Shown here in pieces: positions 46,748 to 55,258 of a stretch of DNA of 64,000 nucleotides (its first letter is position 1; every line of letters begins with the position of its first letter). The DNA is from Microbacterium azadirachtae. GTDB lineage: Bacteria; Actinomycetota; Actinomycetes; Actinomycetales; Microbacteriaceae. The notes beneath the pieces are model-generated. The model made no database searches. It had not been told where the DNA came from and saw only the letters and a program-made list of their open reading frames with translations. Position numbers and translations under genes: made by a program. Where the stretch lies: the NCBI RefSeq assembly GCF_000956505.1, contig NZ_JYIX01000036.1, positions 186,001 through 250,000 of the forward strand. The letters are read 5' to 3'.

Positions 46748-48007
46748 TCAGAGGTCGCGGGCGAAGAGGTCTTCCCAGGTCTCGCGGCGGATCACGGCTC
46801 TGGCCGCGCCATCGCGCACGAACACCACGGGAGGACGGCGGTAGCCGTTGTAGTTGTTCGCCATGGTGTGCGTGTAGGCGCCCGTCGCAGGCACCGCGAG
46901 CAGGTCGCCGACGCGGACCTCGGGGAGGCGCAGGGGATCGATGAGGACGTCGCCGGACTCGCAGTGCCGACCGACCACGACGACGTCCTCCACGGCGTCC
47001 TCGTGCAGGCGCTGAGCGAGCGCGGCCTCGTAGCGCTGCTGGAAGAGCGCCACCTCGAGGTTGTCGCCCATCCCGCCGTCGACCGCCACGAACGTGCGGG
47101 CGTCGCGCTTCACCGTGGTCACGGTGTACAGGGTCAGCGCCGAGGCGTTCACCATGCTGCGTCCGGGCTCGATGATGATCTCGGCCTCCGCGGGGAGGTG
47201 CTCCGCCGCCGCGGCGAGCAGCGCCTCGATGTAGGCGTCGACTGTGGCCGGGTGCTCGTCGTAGGTGTAGCGCGCTCCCAGCCCGCCGCCGAGGTCGTAG
47301 ACGGGGAAGGTTCCGAGCGCGGCGAGGGGTGCGACCGCGGCGGCGAGTTCGGCCGGATCCATGATCTGCGAGCCGACGTGGGCGTGCACACCGCGCATCC
47401 GCAGTCGCGGACTCGCCTCGATCCTGGCGATGAGGGCCTTCGCGGCGGCGGCGGTGAGGCCGAACTTGGATCCCACCTGTCCGGTCTGCACGTGCGGATG
47501 CGTGGAGGACTCCACCTCGGGGATCACGCGCACGAGCACGTCCTGGGCGCGTCCCTCCGGCACCAGCTGCTCGAGGCGGTCCACGTCGTCGGCGTTGTCG
47601 ACGACGACCAGGCCGAGTCCGGCGTCCACCGCGATCCTCAGCTCCTCGGTCGTCTTCGCGTTGCCGTGCATGACCAGCAGCGCGGGGTCGATGCCGGCGC
47701 GCAGCGCGCTGAGGATCTCGCCGCCACCCGCGACGTCCAGCCCGATGCCCTCCTCGACCATGACCCGCTGCACGGCCGTGGCCGGGAACGCCTTCGACGC
47801 GAACACCACGCGGGCGTTCGGGCGGCGCGAGGTCAGCGCAGTGCGGTACTCCTGCGCGCGGGCGCGCAGTGCGGCCTCGTCCACGATGATCGCCGGTGTG
47901 CCGAACTCCCGGGCGAGATCGTCGACGCGGCATCCTCCGATCCTCAGGGTGCCGTCGGCATCGACCTCCGTGCCGACGGGGAGGAGCTCGAGCAGGGGGT
48001 GCGGCAT
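46748..48007 (-). CDS. lysA: Diaminopimelate decarboxylase
   Basis: A 419-residue PLP enzyme of fold type III that makes L-lysine from meso-diaminopimelate. The PLP lysine is in VVFASKAFPA; HAHVGSQI binds the phosphate region and GRHCESGDVL carries the second-subunit catalytic cysteine. N-terminal residues 1-45 form a short extra part. A TAGACT element at 48038-48033 gives a 5' leader of roughly 20 nt. The neighbouring argS or hom genes seen in other actinobacteria are absent here. Confidence 0.95.
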   Translation of the reverse strand: MPHPLLELLPVGTEVDADGTLRIGGCRVDDLAREFGTPAIIVDEAALRARAQEYRTALTSRRPNARVVFASKAFPATAVQRVMVEEGIGLDVAGGGEILSALRAGIDPALLVMHGNAKTTEELRIAVDAGLGLVVVDNADDVDRLEQLVPEGRAQDVLVRVIPEVESSTHPHVQTGQVGSKFGLTAAAAKALIARIEASPRLRMRGVHAHVGSQIMDPAELAAAVAPLAALGTFPVYDLGGGLGARYTYDEHPATVDAYIEALLAAAAEHLPAEAEIIIEPGRSMVNASALTLYTVTTVKRDARTFVAVDGGMGDNLEVALFQQRYEAALAQRLHEDAVEDVVVVGRHCESGDVLIDPLRLPEVRVGDLLAVPATGAYTHTMANNYNGYRRPPVVFVRDGAARAVIRRETWEDLFARDL

Positions 48008-48032
48008 GGGTTTCGCCCTTCGTTCGGTTCGG

Positions 48033-48038
48033 AGTCTA
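48033..48038 (-). promoter_or_regulatory. Candidate -10 element of lysA (TAGACT)
   Basis: On the minus strand TAGACT lies 26 bases before the lysA ATG. Confidence 0.45.
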
Positions 48039-48040
48039 CG

Positions 48041-48072
48041 CAGGGGCCGCGGCTCGAGAGCGGCGGCCCCTG
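48041..48072 (-). terminator. Hairpin after the universal stress protein gene
   Basis: CAGGGGCCGC (48041-48050) pairs with GCGGCGGCCCCTG (to 48072) with a two-base offset. It lies between the stop of the stress-protein gene (48109) and the lysA promoter, so it separates the two minus-strand transcripts. Confidence 0.6.
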
Positions 48073-48108
48073 CCGTGCGGAGGATCGGGGATCCGCCGCA
48101 CCCGTGGG

Positions 48109-49014
48109 TCAGTCGAGGTCGGGGACGGCGGCGCCGCGGGGCACCACGACCACCGGAACAGGGGCGTGGCGCACGACCTTCGCCGCATGCGAGCCCAGGA
48201 AGACCCGGGCGATCGGCCCGAGCGTGCTCGAGCCGACCACGAGCACCTCATCGGCGCGCCATTCGACCTGTGCCATCGCCGCATCCCAGCTGTCGCCCAC
48301 GCCGATCTCGGTGCCTGCGATCCGAGGCGCCTCCTCGAGTCGCGACACCTGAGCGAGCAAGCCGCCCGCCTGACGCTCGATGTCCTCGGTCCACTGCCGG
48401 GCGATGCGCTTCTCGGCATCGAGACCCGCTCCCGAGGTCCCGGACTCCGGGGGGACGACGGCGAACGAGGCGATACGCAGATCGGCGCCCACCGCGGCGG
48501 CCACGCCGGCCGCGCCGAGCACGAGGTCGCCCGAGGAGTCGGTCCCGCGGAATGCCGCAGTCACGCGGCCCACGCGGGCGTCCTCGGCGGCGCGGAAACC
48601 GCGGGGTGCGATCGCGACCGGTACGGGCGAGGCATGCAGCAGAGCGTCGCTCTCCGACCCCAGAGCGATCCGGCCGACGGGAGCGGCGGAGGACGAGCCG
48701 ATCACGATGAGGGCGGCGCCGCGGTCGACCGCGAGCTCGGCGAGCCCGCGCCGTGCGGAGGACGCCTCGTGCACGAGGTACTCCGCGCGGACGCTGCCGC
48801 CCAGCACGGCGGCGGCATGATCGAGCACGAGATTCGCGGTGTCGCGCGTGTACCCGCGCCATTCCGCGTCTGCGCTGCCCGCGGCCATCGGCCACGTCTG
48901 CGGAAGCACCGTGGCGACCACGAGGTCGGTGTCGGCGGAGCGGGCCAGCATCGCTGCGAGATGCAGCACCGCCGTGGAGCGGTGCGCCGGATCCAGCCCG
49001 ACGACGAGGCTCAT
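48109..49014 (-). CDS. Tandem universal stress protein
   Basis: A 301-residue protein made of two UspA domains (about 1-145 and 155-295). Each ends in an ATP-binding G-2X-G-9X-G(S/T) motif: IGSSSAAPVGRIALGSESDALL in the first and VGSSTLGPIARVFLGSHAAKVV in the second. Start 49014 overlaps the stop of the APC permease by 4 bases, so transporter and stress protein are translated together. Such pairing suggests regulation of the permease by nucleotide-bound Usp, as inferred for other transporter-Usp pairs. Confidence 0.88.
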   Translation of the reverse strand: MSLVVGLDPAHRSTAVLHLAAMLARSADTDLVVATVLPQTWPMAAGSADAEWRGYTRDTANLVLDHAAAVLGGSVRAEYLVHEASSARRGLAELAVDRGAALIVIGSSSAAPVGRIALGSESDALLHASPVPVAIAPRGFRAAEDARVGRVTAAFRGTDSSGDLVLGAAGVAAAVGADLRIASFAVVPPESGTSGAGLDAEKRIARQWTEDIERQAGGLLAQVSRLEEAPRIAGTEIGVGDSWDAAMAQVEWRADEVLVVGSSTLGPIARVFLGSHAAKVVRHAPVPVVVVPRGAAVPDLD

Positions 49015-50510
49015 GTCCGGTCCGCCTTGCGGCGGGCCTCGGCCGCCTCTCGCACGGCTCCGGTGCTGGGCTGTGCGACATTGGTCGTGTACGGCGCCTC
49101 GGCCTCGATCACGGGGTGTCCGACCTGGAGCGCGGAGTGGCGACGGCCGTAGAACCAGTAGAAGACGAGGAAGACGGCGGTCCAGGCCAGGAACACCAGG
49201 ATCGTGAACAGGCGCAGCTGGGTGATGATCGCGATGCAGCCGAGGATCGACAGGATCGGGATCGTCCAGCCCAGCGGGAGGCGGAAGCCGCGCTCCAGCT
49301 CGGGCTCGCGGACACGCAGGATGATCACGCCGAGGGACACCACCAGGAACGCCACGAGCGTGCCGATGCTGGTCATCTCCGCGAGGAAGTCGATCGGGAC
49401 GACCGCCGCGAGGACGCCGGTGGCGATCATGACGATGACCGTGTTGGGGATCGGCGTCATCGTGCGCGGGTTGACCTTCGCGAAGACCCGCGGGATCATC
49501 CCGTCGCGGGACATCGCGAACAGGATGCGCGTCTGCCCGTACAGGCAGACCAGCGTCACTGAGAAGATCGAGATGATCGCCCCGATCGCCACGACGGTGC
49601 CCGGCCAGGTGGATCCGATGATGTTCTGCAGGATCGCGGCGAGGCCGGCGTCCTGGTTCTTGAACTTCTCGGGCGCCTGGGCGCCGAGCGCGGCGAGGCA
49701 CGTGAGCACGTACAGCGTGATGATGATCCCGAGCGCGAACATGATCGCGATCGGCAGGTTGCGCTTCGGGTTCTTCGCCTCGTCACCGGCGGTGGAGACC
49801 GCGTCGAGTCCGACGAACGAGAAGAAGATGATTCCGGCTCCGCCGACGACGCCCGCGAGGCCGGCGGGGGCGAAGTTGTGGAAGTGGTCGGTGTTCCAGC
49901 CGGTGAACGCGACCGCGCAGAAGAACAGCACGACCGAGATCTTGATGACCACCATGATGCTGTTCACGAGCGTGGACTCGCGGGCGCCGCGCATGAGCAG
50001 CAGCGCGCAGAGCACGATCACGATCACGGCGGGGATGTTCACGATGCCGCCCTGCTCGGGCGCCTGCGACAACTGGACCGGGATCTGCCAGCCGAACAGG
50101 TTTTGCAGCAGCTGATTGACGTACTGGGACCACCCGACGGCGACCGCCGCGGTCGAGACGCCGTACTCCAGCAGCAGGCAGGCGCCGACCGCCATCGCCG
50201 TGCCCTCGCCGAGAGTCGCATAGGCATAGGAGTAGGTGGATCCCGACACGGGCACCGCACCGGCCATCTCCGCGTAGCAGAGCGCGGTGAGCCCGGCGAC
50301 GACGCCGCCGATCACGAAGGACCAGATCACGGCGGGACCGGCGATCGGCACGGCCTGCGACAGGATGAAGAAGATGCCGGTGCCGAGCGTCCCGCCGACG
50401 CCGATCATGGTCAGCGAGAACAGGCCGATGCTCCTCTTCAGGTGCACCTCCCCGGTCGCGACCGGCGCGGTGGGTTTCCGGCGCAGCAACTGCTGGGCGA
50501 TGGTGGGCAT
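49011..50510 (-). CDS. APC-family amino acid permease
   Basis: A 499-residue, 12-segment membrane transporter. TM1 carries the family motif GVGGTLGTGIFFILSQA, and the chain resembles the cationic amino acid transporter group (YAEMAGAVPVSGSTYSYAYATLGE, then SFVGLDAVSTAGDEAKNPKRNLP). ATG 50510 follows AAGGAG. The long frame open to 52217 is a shadow. It lies directly downstream of an Orn/Lys/Arg-type decarboxylase, so it may import the basic amino acid or exchange it for the amine product. Confidence 0.9.
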   Translation of the reverse strand: MPTIAQQLLRRKPTAPVATGEVHLKRSIGLFSLTMIGVGGTLGTGIFFILSQAVPIAGPAVIWSFVIGGVVAGLTALCYAEMAGAVPVSGSTYSYAYATLGEGTAMAVGACLLLEYGVSTAAVAVGWSQYVNQLLQNLFGWQIPVQLSQAPEQGGIVNIPAVIVIVLCALLLMRGARESTLVNSIMVVIKISVVLFFCAVAFTGWNTDHFHNFAPAGLAGVVGGAGIIFFSFVGLDAVSTAGDEAKNPKRNLPIAIMFALGIIITLYVLTCLAALGAQAPEKFKNQDAGLAAILQNIIGSTWPGTVVAIGAIISIFSVTLVCLYGQTRILFAMSRDGMIPRVFAKVNPRTMTPIPNTVIVMIATGVLAAVVPIDFLAEMTSIGTLVAFLVVSLGVIILRVREPELERGFRLPLGWTIPILSILGCIAIITQLRLFTILVFLAWTAVFLVFYWFYGRRHSALQVGHPVIEAEAPYTTNVAQPSTGAVREAAEARRKADRT

Positions 50511-50572
50511 GGACCAATCTCCTTCGAATGGTGGGGCCGACCCGCGACGCGGTGCGCCGCGGGAACCTTTGT

Positions 50573-52129
50573 TCAGACTTCTCTCGTCACCCGGAAGCGC
50601 GACACCTGCGCGTCCACGGCACCGCGGACGTACCCGCTGGGGGACACCGCGACCGCCTGCAGGAACGCGACGGTCTCCGCCGTGATCTGCTCGCCGGGGA
50701 TCACGTTCGGGATCCCCGGCGGATAGGCGGCGAGGGTGTCCGCAGAGATACGGCCGACCGCTTCCGCGGCAGGCACGAGCTCGGTGGCGGAGAAGAATGC
50801 GTCGCGCGGCAGGATCCGCAGTGGTCCGGACGGCGGGAGCGCCGGGAAGCCGGCCGCGTCGCCCGCGGTGCGCTCGGCGTGAGCGTCCGCCGAGTCGACG
50901 GCGGCGACGAGCGCGCGGTGCGCGGTCGCGAGATCCGGCGTCGTTCCCGCGCCGATGAGGGCGACGAGGGAGGTGGCGGTGGACATCTCGAAGTAGATGC
51001 CGTCGCGCTCGATCAGTCGCTGACGCAGCCAGTGACCGCTCACGCCGGTGGCGGAGACGTCGATGGGAACCCGCAGCGGGTCGACGGCGACGATGTCCTC
51101 GAAGGCATCGAAGCCGTCGCTGAGGACGGCGAAGCGCGGGTCCTCGCGCAGCGCGTCGCGGAACGACTCCGCTGCGGCGATCGACTGACCGATGTGGTGC
51201 TCGCCGGTCATCAGGGAGTGGCGGGCGATGTCCAGCGAGGCCTGCAGCAGCGCGGAGGACGAGGTCGAGGCGGTGAGCGTGACCGCGCGCTCGACCAGCG
51301 GCTCCAGACGATCGGCGAACGGGCCGTCCCCGAGGTGCAGCATCGCCGACTGGGTCAGGGATCCGGCGAGCTTGTGCGTGCTCGAGACGACGAGGTCGGC
51401 GCCGAGCCGCGTGGGCGACTCCGGCAGATCGGGGTGGAACCCGAAGTGGGGGCCCCAGGCGCCGTCCACGATGAGCGGAGCGCCGTGCGCATGGGAGACC
51501 TCGGCGAGGCCGGCGATGTCGGCGACGGCGCCGAAGTAGCTGGGCGAGACGATGTACACGGCGCTCGCGGCGTGCCCGTCGCGCGCGGCGGAGGTCATGG
51601 CCTCGTCGAGGGCCGCGGGGGAGACGCCGTGCGCGATGCCGTGCCGGGCGTCGACCGAGGGCAGCACGAACGACGGGGTGAGTCCCGCGGTGAGGACGCC
51701 GTCGCTGAAGCTGGAGTGGGCGCTGCGCTGCGAGAGGATCCCCGGGCCGAGCCCGCGCACCGCGAGAGCGGCGACGCGGTTGGCCTGAGACGCGCCTCCG
51801 GTGAGGAACCAGGTGCGGCGTGCACCCCAGGCATCTGCGGCGAGGTTGAGCGCCTGGGAGAGCGGCGAGTCCTCGCCGAGATCGATGCGCTCCAGCAGCA
51901 TGGGGACGTCGAGCTGCAGCACGCGCTCGCCGAGGAACTCCGCGAGCCGGGCGCTCAGCCCGCGGCCGGTGCCACCGTGTCCCGGGACCATCAGCTGGAT
52001 CGGCGCCCGCTCCGCGTGCCGCTCCAGAGCGTCGGCGTATGGGGTCTCGCGGTGGCGGGGATCCACGATCGGCGAGCCGGACGATGCGGCGGGGGACGGG
52101 TCGAGGGTGAGGGACTCGGGGAACGGCAT
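50573..52129 (-). CDS. Orn/Lys/Arg decarboxylase-family PLP protein
   Basis: A 518-residue fold-type I PLP enzyme of the SpeA/YaaO-like short group. The PLP lysine is in VVSSTHKLAGSLTQSAMLHL, with upstream LTGGASQANRVAALA and IVDGAWGPHFGF, where Ala-Trp replaces the more usual Glu-Ala-His after the aspartate. The C-terminal domain begins near YPPGIPNVIPGEQI, the substrate-specificity loop of the family. It probably decarboxylates lysine, ornithine or arginine to a diamine. ATG 52129 is used. The gene is divergent from a LysR regulator and followed by an APC permease. Confidence 0.85.
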   Translation of the reverse strand: MPFPESLTLDPSPAASSGSPIVDPRHRETPYADALERHAERAPIQLMVPGHGGTGRGLSARLAEFLGERVLQLDVPMLLERIDLGEDSPLSQALNLAADAWGARRTWFLTGGASQANRVAALAVRGLGPGILSQRSAHSSFSDGVLTAGLTPSFVLPSVDARHGIAHGVSPAALDEAMTSAARDGHAASAVYIVSPSYFGAVADIAGLAEVSHAHGAPLIVDGAWGPHFGFHPDLPESPTRLGADLVVSSTHKLAGSLTQSAMLHLGDGPFADRLEPLVERAVTLTASTSSSALLQASLDIARHSLMTGEHHIGQSIAAAESFRDALREDPRFAVLSDGFDAFEDIVAVDPLRVPIDVSATGVSGHWLRQRLIERDGIYFEMSTATSLVALIGAGTTPDLATAHRALVAAVDSADAHAERTAGDAAGFPALPPSGPLRILPRDAFFSATELVPAAEAVGRISADTLAAYPPGIPNVIPGEQITAETVAFLQAVAVSPSGYVRGAVDAQVSRFRVTREV

Positions 52130-52185
52130 TGGTCCATGGTGCGGCCATTCGGACGAAGGAGGAATCCCCGGAATTTCTCCTGGCC

Positions 52186-52202
52186 CACATATCCTGTATG
52201 TG
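52186..52202. promoter_or_regulatory. Inverted repeat between the decarboxylase and LysR genes
   Basis: CACATA-TCCTG-TATGTG is a perfect interrupted palindrome in the 120-bp divergent intergenic region, placed where a LysR protein would control both promoters. Confidence 0.6.
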
Positions 52203-52249
52203 ACAGAATGCTGCCAAACGGTGCTTGCCGACATAGGAGGTTGGTTTCC

Positions 52250-53176
52250 ATGCTCGATCTGCGCCAGCTGGAAGCGCTCCGCGCGGTGCACGCCGAGGGG
52301 TCGGTGACCGCGGCCGCGCGACGGCTCGGCTGGGGGCAGCCGACCGTCGACTACCACCTCAAGAACCTGGAGCGCCTCGTCGGCTCTCCCGTGCTGATCC
52401 GCTCGTCGCGGGGGAGCCGGCTCACCCCGGTCGGATCGCTGCTGCTGGAGCGGGCGCAGGAGATCCTGACCCTGGGCGAACGCGCGATCCGCGACGCCAG
52501 GGAGCTGACGTCGATGGGGCAGGTGCGACTGCGCTTCGGGACCTTCCCCACGGCGGCGGCGAAGATCCTGCCGTCGGTCGTGACGCGCGTGGACGATCTC
52601 GGGATCGAGGTCGACGCGATGCTCGAGGAGGTGCCGACGCTCGTGGACCGGATCAATCGCGGAGGCCTGGACGCCGCATTGGTCTACACCGTGCCGGGGT
52701 ACGAGCTGCCGTTCCGCGCGCACGTCGCCACGAGGGAGGTGCACCGCGATCCGCTCCTGCTGGCCCTGCCCGTCGGGCATCCGCTCGCGACGCCGAGGCC
52801 CATCGACGTGCCGACGCTGCTCACGCTGTGGCAGGAGCGCTGGCTCTTCGCCGCGGCGGGGAACGATCCGATGGACACGATCGTGATCGACGCCTTCGCC
52901 GCCAGAGGGCATGCTCTGGACGTCGCGATCCGCACCGACGACTTCCAAGTGATGCTCGGGATGATCGCCGCCCGTCTCGCGGTGGGGCTGTTGCCGAGCC
53001 TCGCGGTCGGCGGATCTCATCCGGGGATCGTCCTGCGACCGATCGCGGATCCGTCCTTCGTGCGCTCGATCCTCGTGGCCACCTCGGCGGAGGGGTCGAC
53101 GCGCGGGCCGTCCACCGCGGTCCGCCAGCTGGTGCTCGCGATCCGCGACGCCTTCAGCGCGCTGCCCTCCGCGTGA
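52250..53176 (+). CDS. LysR-family regulator of the decarboxylase locus
   Basis: A 308-residue regulator. The N-terminal helix-turn-helix is GSVTAAARRLGWGQPTVDYHLKNLE; the C-terminal domain is the LysR ligand-binding fold. The usual Ser-Val recognition residues (PSAVSxxI) are replaced by QPTVDYHL, which is atypical but seen in a LysR subgroup. ATG 52250 follows a strong AGGAGG. It is divergent from the decarboxylase, which it presumably controls together with the APC permease in response to a basic amino acid or polyamine. Confidence 0.88.
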   Translation: MLDLRQLEALRAVHAEGSVTAAARRLGWGQPTVDYHLKNLERLVGSPVLIRSSRGSRLTPVGSLLLERAQEILTLGERAIRDARELTSMGQVRLRFGTFPTAAAKILPSVVTRVDDLGIEVDAMLEEVPTLVDRINRGGLDAALVYTVPGYELPFRAHVATREVHRDPLLLALPVGHPLATPRPIDVPTLLTLWQERWLFAAAGNDPMDTIVIDAFAARGHALDVAIRTDDFQVMLGMIAARLAVGLLPSLAVGGSHPGIVLRPIADPSFVRSILVATSAEGSTRGPSTAVRQLVLAIRDAFSALPSA

Positions 53177-53223
53177 CCCGGGGAGGGGATGACACGCCCG
53201 GCGGCGCGTATCAGGCGTCACGA

Positions 53224-53254
53224 TTGGCGCAGTGAGACGGCCATGTTGTAGGCT
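53224..53254 (+). promoter_or_regulatory. Candidate promoter of tRNA-Ala
   Basis: TTGGCG (53224-53229) and TAGGCT (53249-53254) with a 19-bp spacer, about 35 bp before the tRNA. Confidence 0.45.
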
Positions 53255-53289
53255 GAACGAGTTGTCGCGGGAAGCCGCGAACAGCGTCT

Positions 53290-53362
53290 GGGCCTGTGGC
53301 GCAGCTGGTAGCGCACCTGCATGGCATGCAGGGGGTCAGGGGTTCGAGTCCCCTCAGGTCCA
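53290..53362 (+). tRNA. tRNA-Ala(GGC)
   Basis: A complete 73-nt cloverleaf. Acceptor arms GGGCCTG and CAGGTCC pair over 7 bp, with one G-T; the D stem is GCGC/GCGC, the anticodon stem CCTGC/GCAGG encloses ATGGCAT with anticodon GGC, and the T arm is AGGGG-TTCGAGT-CCCCT. The discriminator is A. CCA is not encoded, although the next base is C. It reads GCC and GCU alanine codons. An intrinsic terminator follows at once. Confidence 0.96.
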
Positions 53363-53364
53363 CG

Positions 53365-53393
53365 AAAAACCCCTGGTCACCCAGGGGTTTTCG
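53365..53393 (+). terminator. Terminator of tRNA-Ala
   Basis: AAAACCCCTGG (53366-53376), loop TCAC, CCAGGGGTTTT (53381-53391). The terminal T-run makes this the most classical intrinsic terminator in the window. Confidence 0.9.
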
Positions 53394-53523
53394 TGTATTC
53401 GGATGGGGTGGGAAACTCCCTGTTCCCGAGATGCGACGCACGCTACTGAACGCGCAGCGCTCATGGGTCTCAGCGCTGCGGGCCATCGGGTCGCGATCCC
53501 GTGAGCTGTGGGATCGTGGACGG

Positions 53524-54015
53524 ATGCGATCGATGAACATGGGTCAGAGGGCGATCGCGGTCGCGCTCGCGAGCGTGCTGCTGTGCGGAGCGGCGACAGG
53601 CTGCTCCGTCATCGCCTCGGAGATCGACCACCGCGCCGGTGAAACGACCGGCTACGGGAGCATCGCTGAGGCTGTCGTGGCCGCGTCCCCCAGAGTGCTG
53701 GCAGTGGAGGACCTCGGAAAGTCGCTCAACGGGTTCGCCTACCGGCTTGACCTGTCACTCGTGACAGACAGCGGTGAACCGTTCTCCGCAGAAGAACTCG
53801 ATGCGGTCGTCGAAGCGATCTGGGGTGCGGTGCCGTGGGAGCCGAACGCGATTGAGATCACGGCCGGAGCGGACACGACCGACGGTCACGAGGTGGTCGA
53901 TCTGAGGGCGGCGGCGAACGGCCTCGCTCCACTGGGCGTGACAAATGCGGGGACAGGGGGCGTCGGGCTCACGGGCATGACCGAACGCTACGGCGCGTGG
54001 ACCGGACCTCGGTGA
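53524..54015 (+). CDS. Putative lipoprotein of unknown function
   Basis: A 163-residue protein with a lipoprotein-type signal peptide: MRSMNMGQR, then the hydrophobic stretch AIAVALASVLLCGA and the lipobox-like ATGC. The mature part has no recognised domain; a segment DLSLVTDSGEPFSAEELDAVVEAIW suggests an alpha/beta fold. ATG 53524 or 53533 may be the start; no strong ribosome-binding site is visible. The stretch 53394-53523 before it holds only small imperfect inverted repeats. It is the first gene after tRNA-Ala. Confidence 0.6.
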   Translation: MRSMNMGQRAIAVALASVLLCGAATGCSVIASEIDHRAGETTGYGSIAEAVVAASPRVLAVEDLGKSLNGFAYRLDLSLVTDSGEPFSAEELDAVVEAIWGAVPWEPNAIEITAGADTTDGHEVVDLRAAANGLAPLGVTNAGTGGVGLTGMTERYGAWTGPR

Positions 54016-54120
54016 GACTCTGACCTCGCTCCCGCGCATGCCATCCGCTCGAAGACTCCGGGCACCCCGCATGCGAGGTGGCAGACTGCTCCGTTGTGCG
54101 ATCTTCGTGAGGGAGGACAA

Positions 54121-55170
54121 ATGGATGGCGTGAGCTCCTTCGAGTTCGACACCGCCGCCCTGCGGGGACCGGTCGACCGATCAGCGCATGTCCGCCTGCC
54201 GGAGAGCGCGATCCACGGAAGCGCTGAGGAAGAGCTGTCGGTGCGACGGCTGGTGATCAGCGTCGTCATCCAGGCTCTCGGGTTCGGGGTGCTGGCCGCG
54301 ATCGTGGTGGTGTTCGTGCAGCTGATCTTCGGCGGGGACGGGATGAACGTCCTCACCTGGATCATCGCGGCGTTCATGGTCGCGCCGTTCGCGATCGCGC
54401 AGATCAGAGCGTTCGGATCCCGCCGCCGGGCGCTCGACGAGAGCACCTACCGGCTCACCCGCTTCGCGGCGGACAACCGGATGAGTCACGTCGGCGCCGA
54501 GCCTGCGGCACAGCATCTCGTCGCCCGATTCCGCACCGGCGGGCCGCTCGCGATCAGGGATCTGCTGCGCGCGCCCGAGAGGTCCGGGCTCGAAGCGGGC
54601 ACCTATCACTACGCGCGGAGCATGGGGCGCTCGACGGTCGCGCACAGTTCGAGCTATGTCGCGCTGGATCTTCGGGCCGCAGCGCCGTCGATGACCGTTG
54701 CCACGAAGTTCGGAGACGTCTGGAGCCAGACGTCGACCCGCGGAAGCACGCAGCATCAGGTCAGCATCAACGAGGACTTCGACGAGCGGGTCCGGGTTTA
54801 CTGTGAGCCCCAGGACGACGAAGCCGTGCGGAGGCAGCTGACACCGCAGGTGCGTGACGCTCTGCTCGAGGTCGCCGGGAAGTGCGACATCGAGGTGGAC
54901 GGCGGCCGGATCCACATCATCGCCCGCAAGACACTCCCGTTCACCGACCCCGTGTTCTGGCGCTGGGTCGGCGACATCGATCGTCTCGTCTCGCTCTTCT
55001 CGCGGCCGGACGCGCCAGTGCCCGCTGAGACGGCATCGGGATGGAGGAGCCGCAGCGTCGAGCGCGACGCTCTCTTCGCGGTGCCCCGGTCGGGCCGCGG
55101 CTTCGCCATCGGAGCCCTCGTCATCGTCCTGGGGCTGGTGGCTGCCGCCGTGACCACGGCGATGAGCTGA
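54121..55170 (+). CDS. Membrane protein of unknown function
   Basis: A 349-residue protein. There are two membrane segments near the N-terminus (about 45-70 and 78-96, in QALGFGVLAAIVVVFVQLIF and TWIIAAFMVAPFAIAQI), a soluble central region of about 220 residues and a final membrane segment (GFAIGALVIVLGLVAAAVTTA). No family recognised. ATG 54121 follows GGGAGGA; an in-frame ATG at 54094 would add nine residues. It precedes the jetABC operon but has its own ribosome-binding site and a 88-nt gap to it. It is not a JetD nuclease. Confidence 0.7.
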   Translation: MDGVSSFEFDTAALRGPVDRSAHVRLPESAIHGSAEEELSVRRLVISVVIQALGFGVLAAIVVVFVQLIFGGDGMNVLTWIIAAFMVAPFAIAQIRAFGSRRRALDESTYRLTRFAADNRMSHVGAEPAAQHLVARFRTGGPLAIRDLLRAPERSGLEAGTYHYARSMGRSTVAHSSSYVALDLRAAAPSMTVATKFGDVWSQTSTRGSTQHQVSINEDFDERVRVYCEPQDDEAVRRQLTPQVRDALLEVAGKCDIEVDGGRIHIIARKTLPFTDPVFWRWVGDIDRLVSLFSRPDAPVPAETASGWRSRSVERDALFAVPRSGRGFAIGALVIVLGLVAAAVTTAMS

Positions 55171-55208
55171 GGCGCCCGGGTACGACGTCTCGCAGCGAGC
55201 GGCATTGA

Positions 55209-55214
55209 TAGGCT
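55209..55214 (+). promoter_or_regulatory. Candidate -10 element of jetABC (TAGGCT)
   Basis: TAGGCT lies 44 bases before the jetA GTG, giving a leader of roughly 38 nt that contains an AGGGAG ribosome-binding site. Confidence 0.45.
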
Positions 55215-55258
55215 GAGGCCTTTGGGAACGGCGCGTTCCACAGCTGTAGGGAGCGATC

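Noticed and set aside
47150..47933. Extension of the NUDIX gene upstream into a 590-residue protein
   Set aside because: The upstream part is the shadow of lysA on the same strand in another frame; the conserved NUDIX start MRHHDLL fits 46703.
53394..53523. Possible small gene or attachment site after tRNA-Ala
   Set aside because: Only weak inverted repeats (around 53453-53481) and no copy of the tRNA 3' end or integrase were seen.
54121..55170. Upstream 349-residue gene as a jetD equivalent, since mksG can precede mksF
   Set aside because: It has three membrane segments and no nuclease-like acidic motifs.
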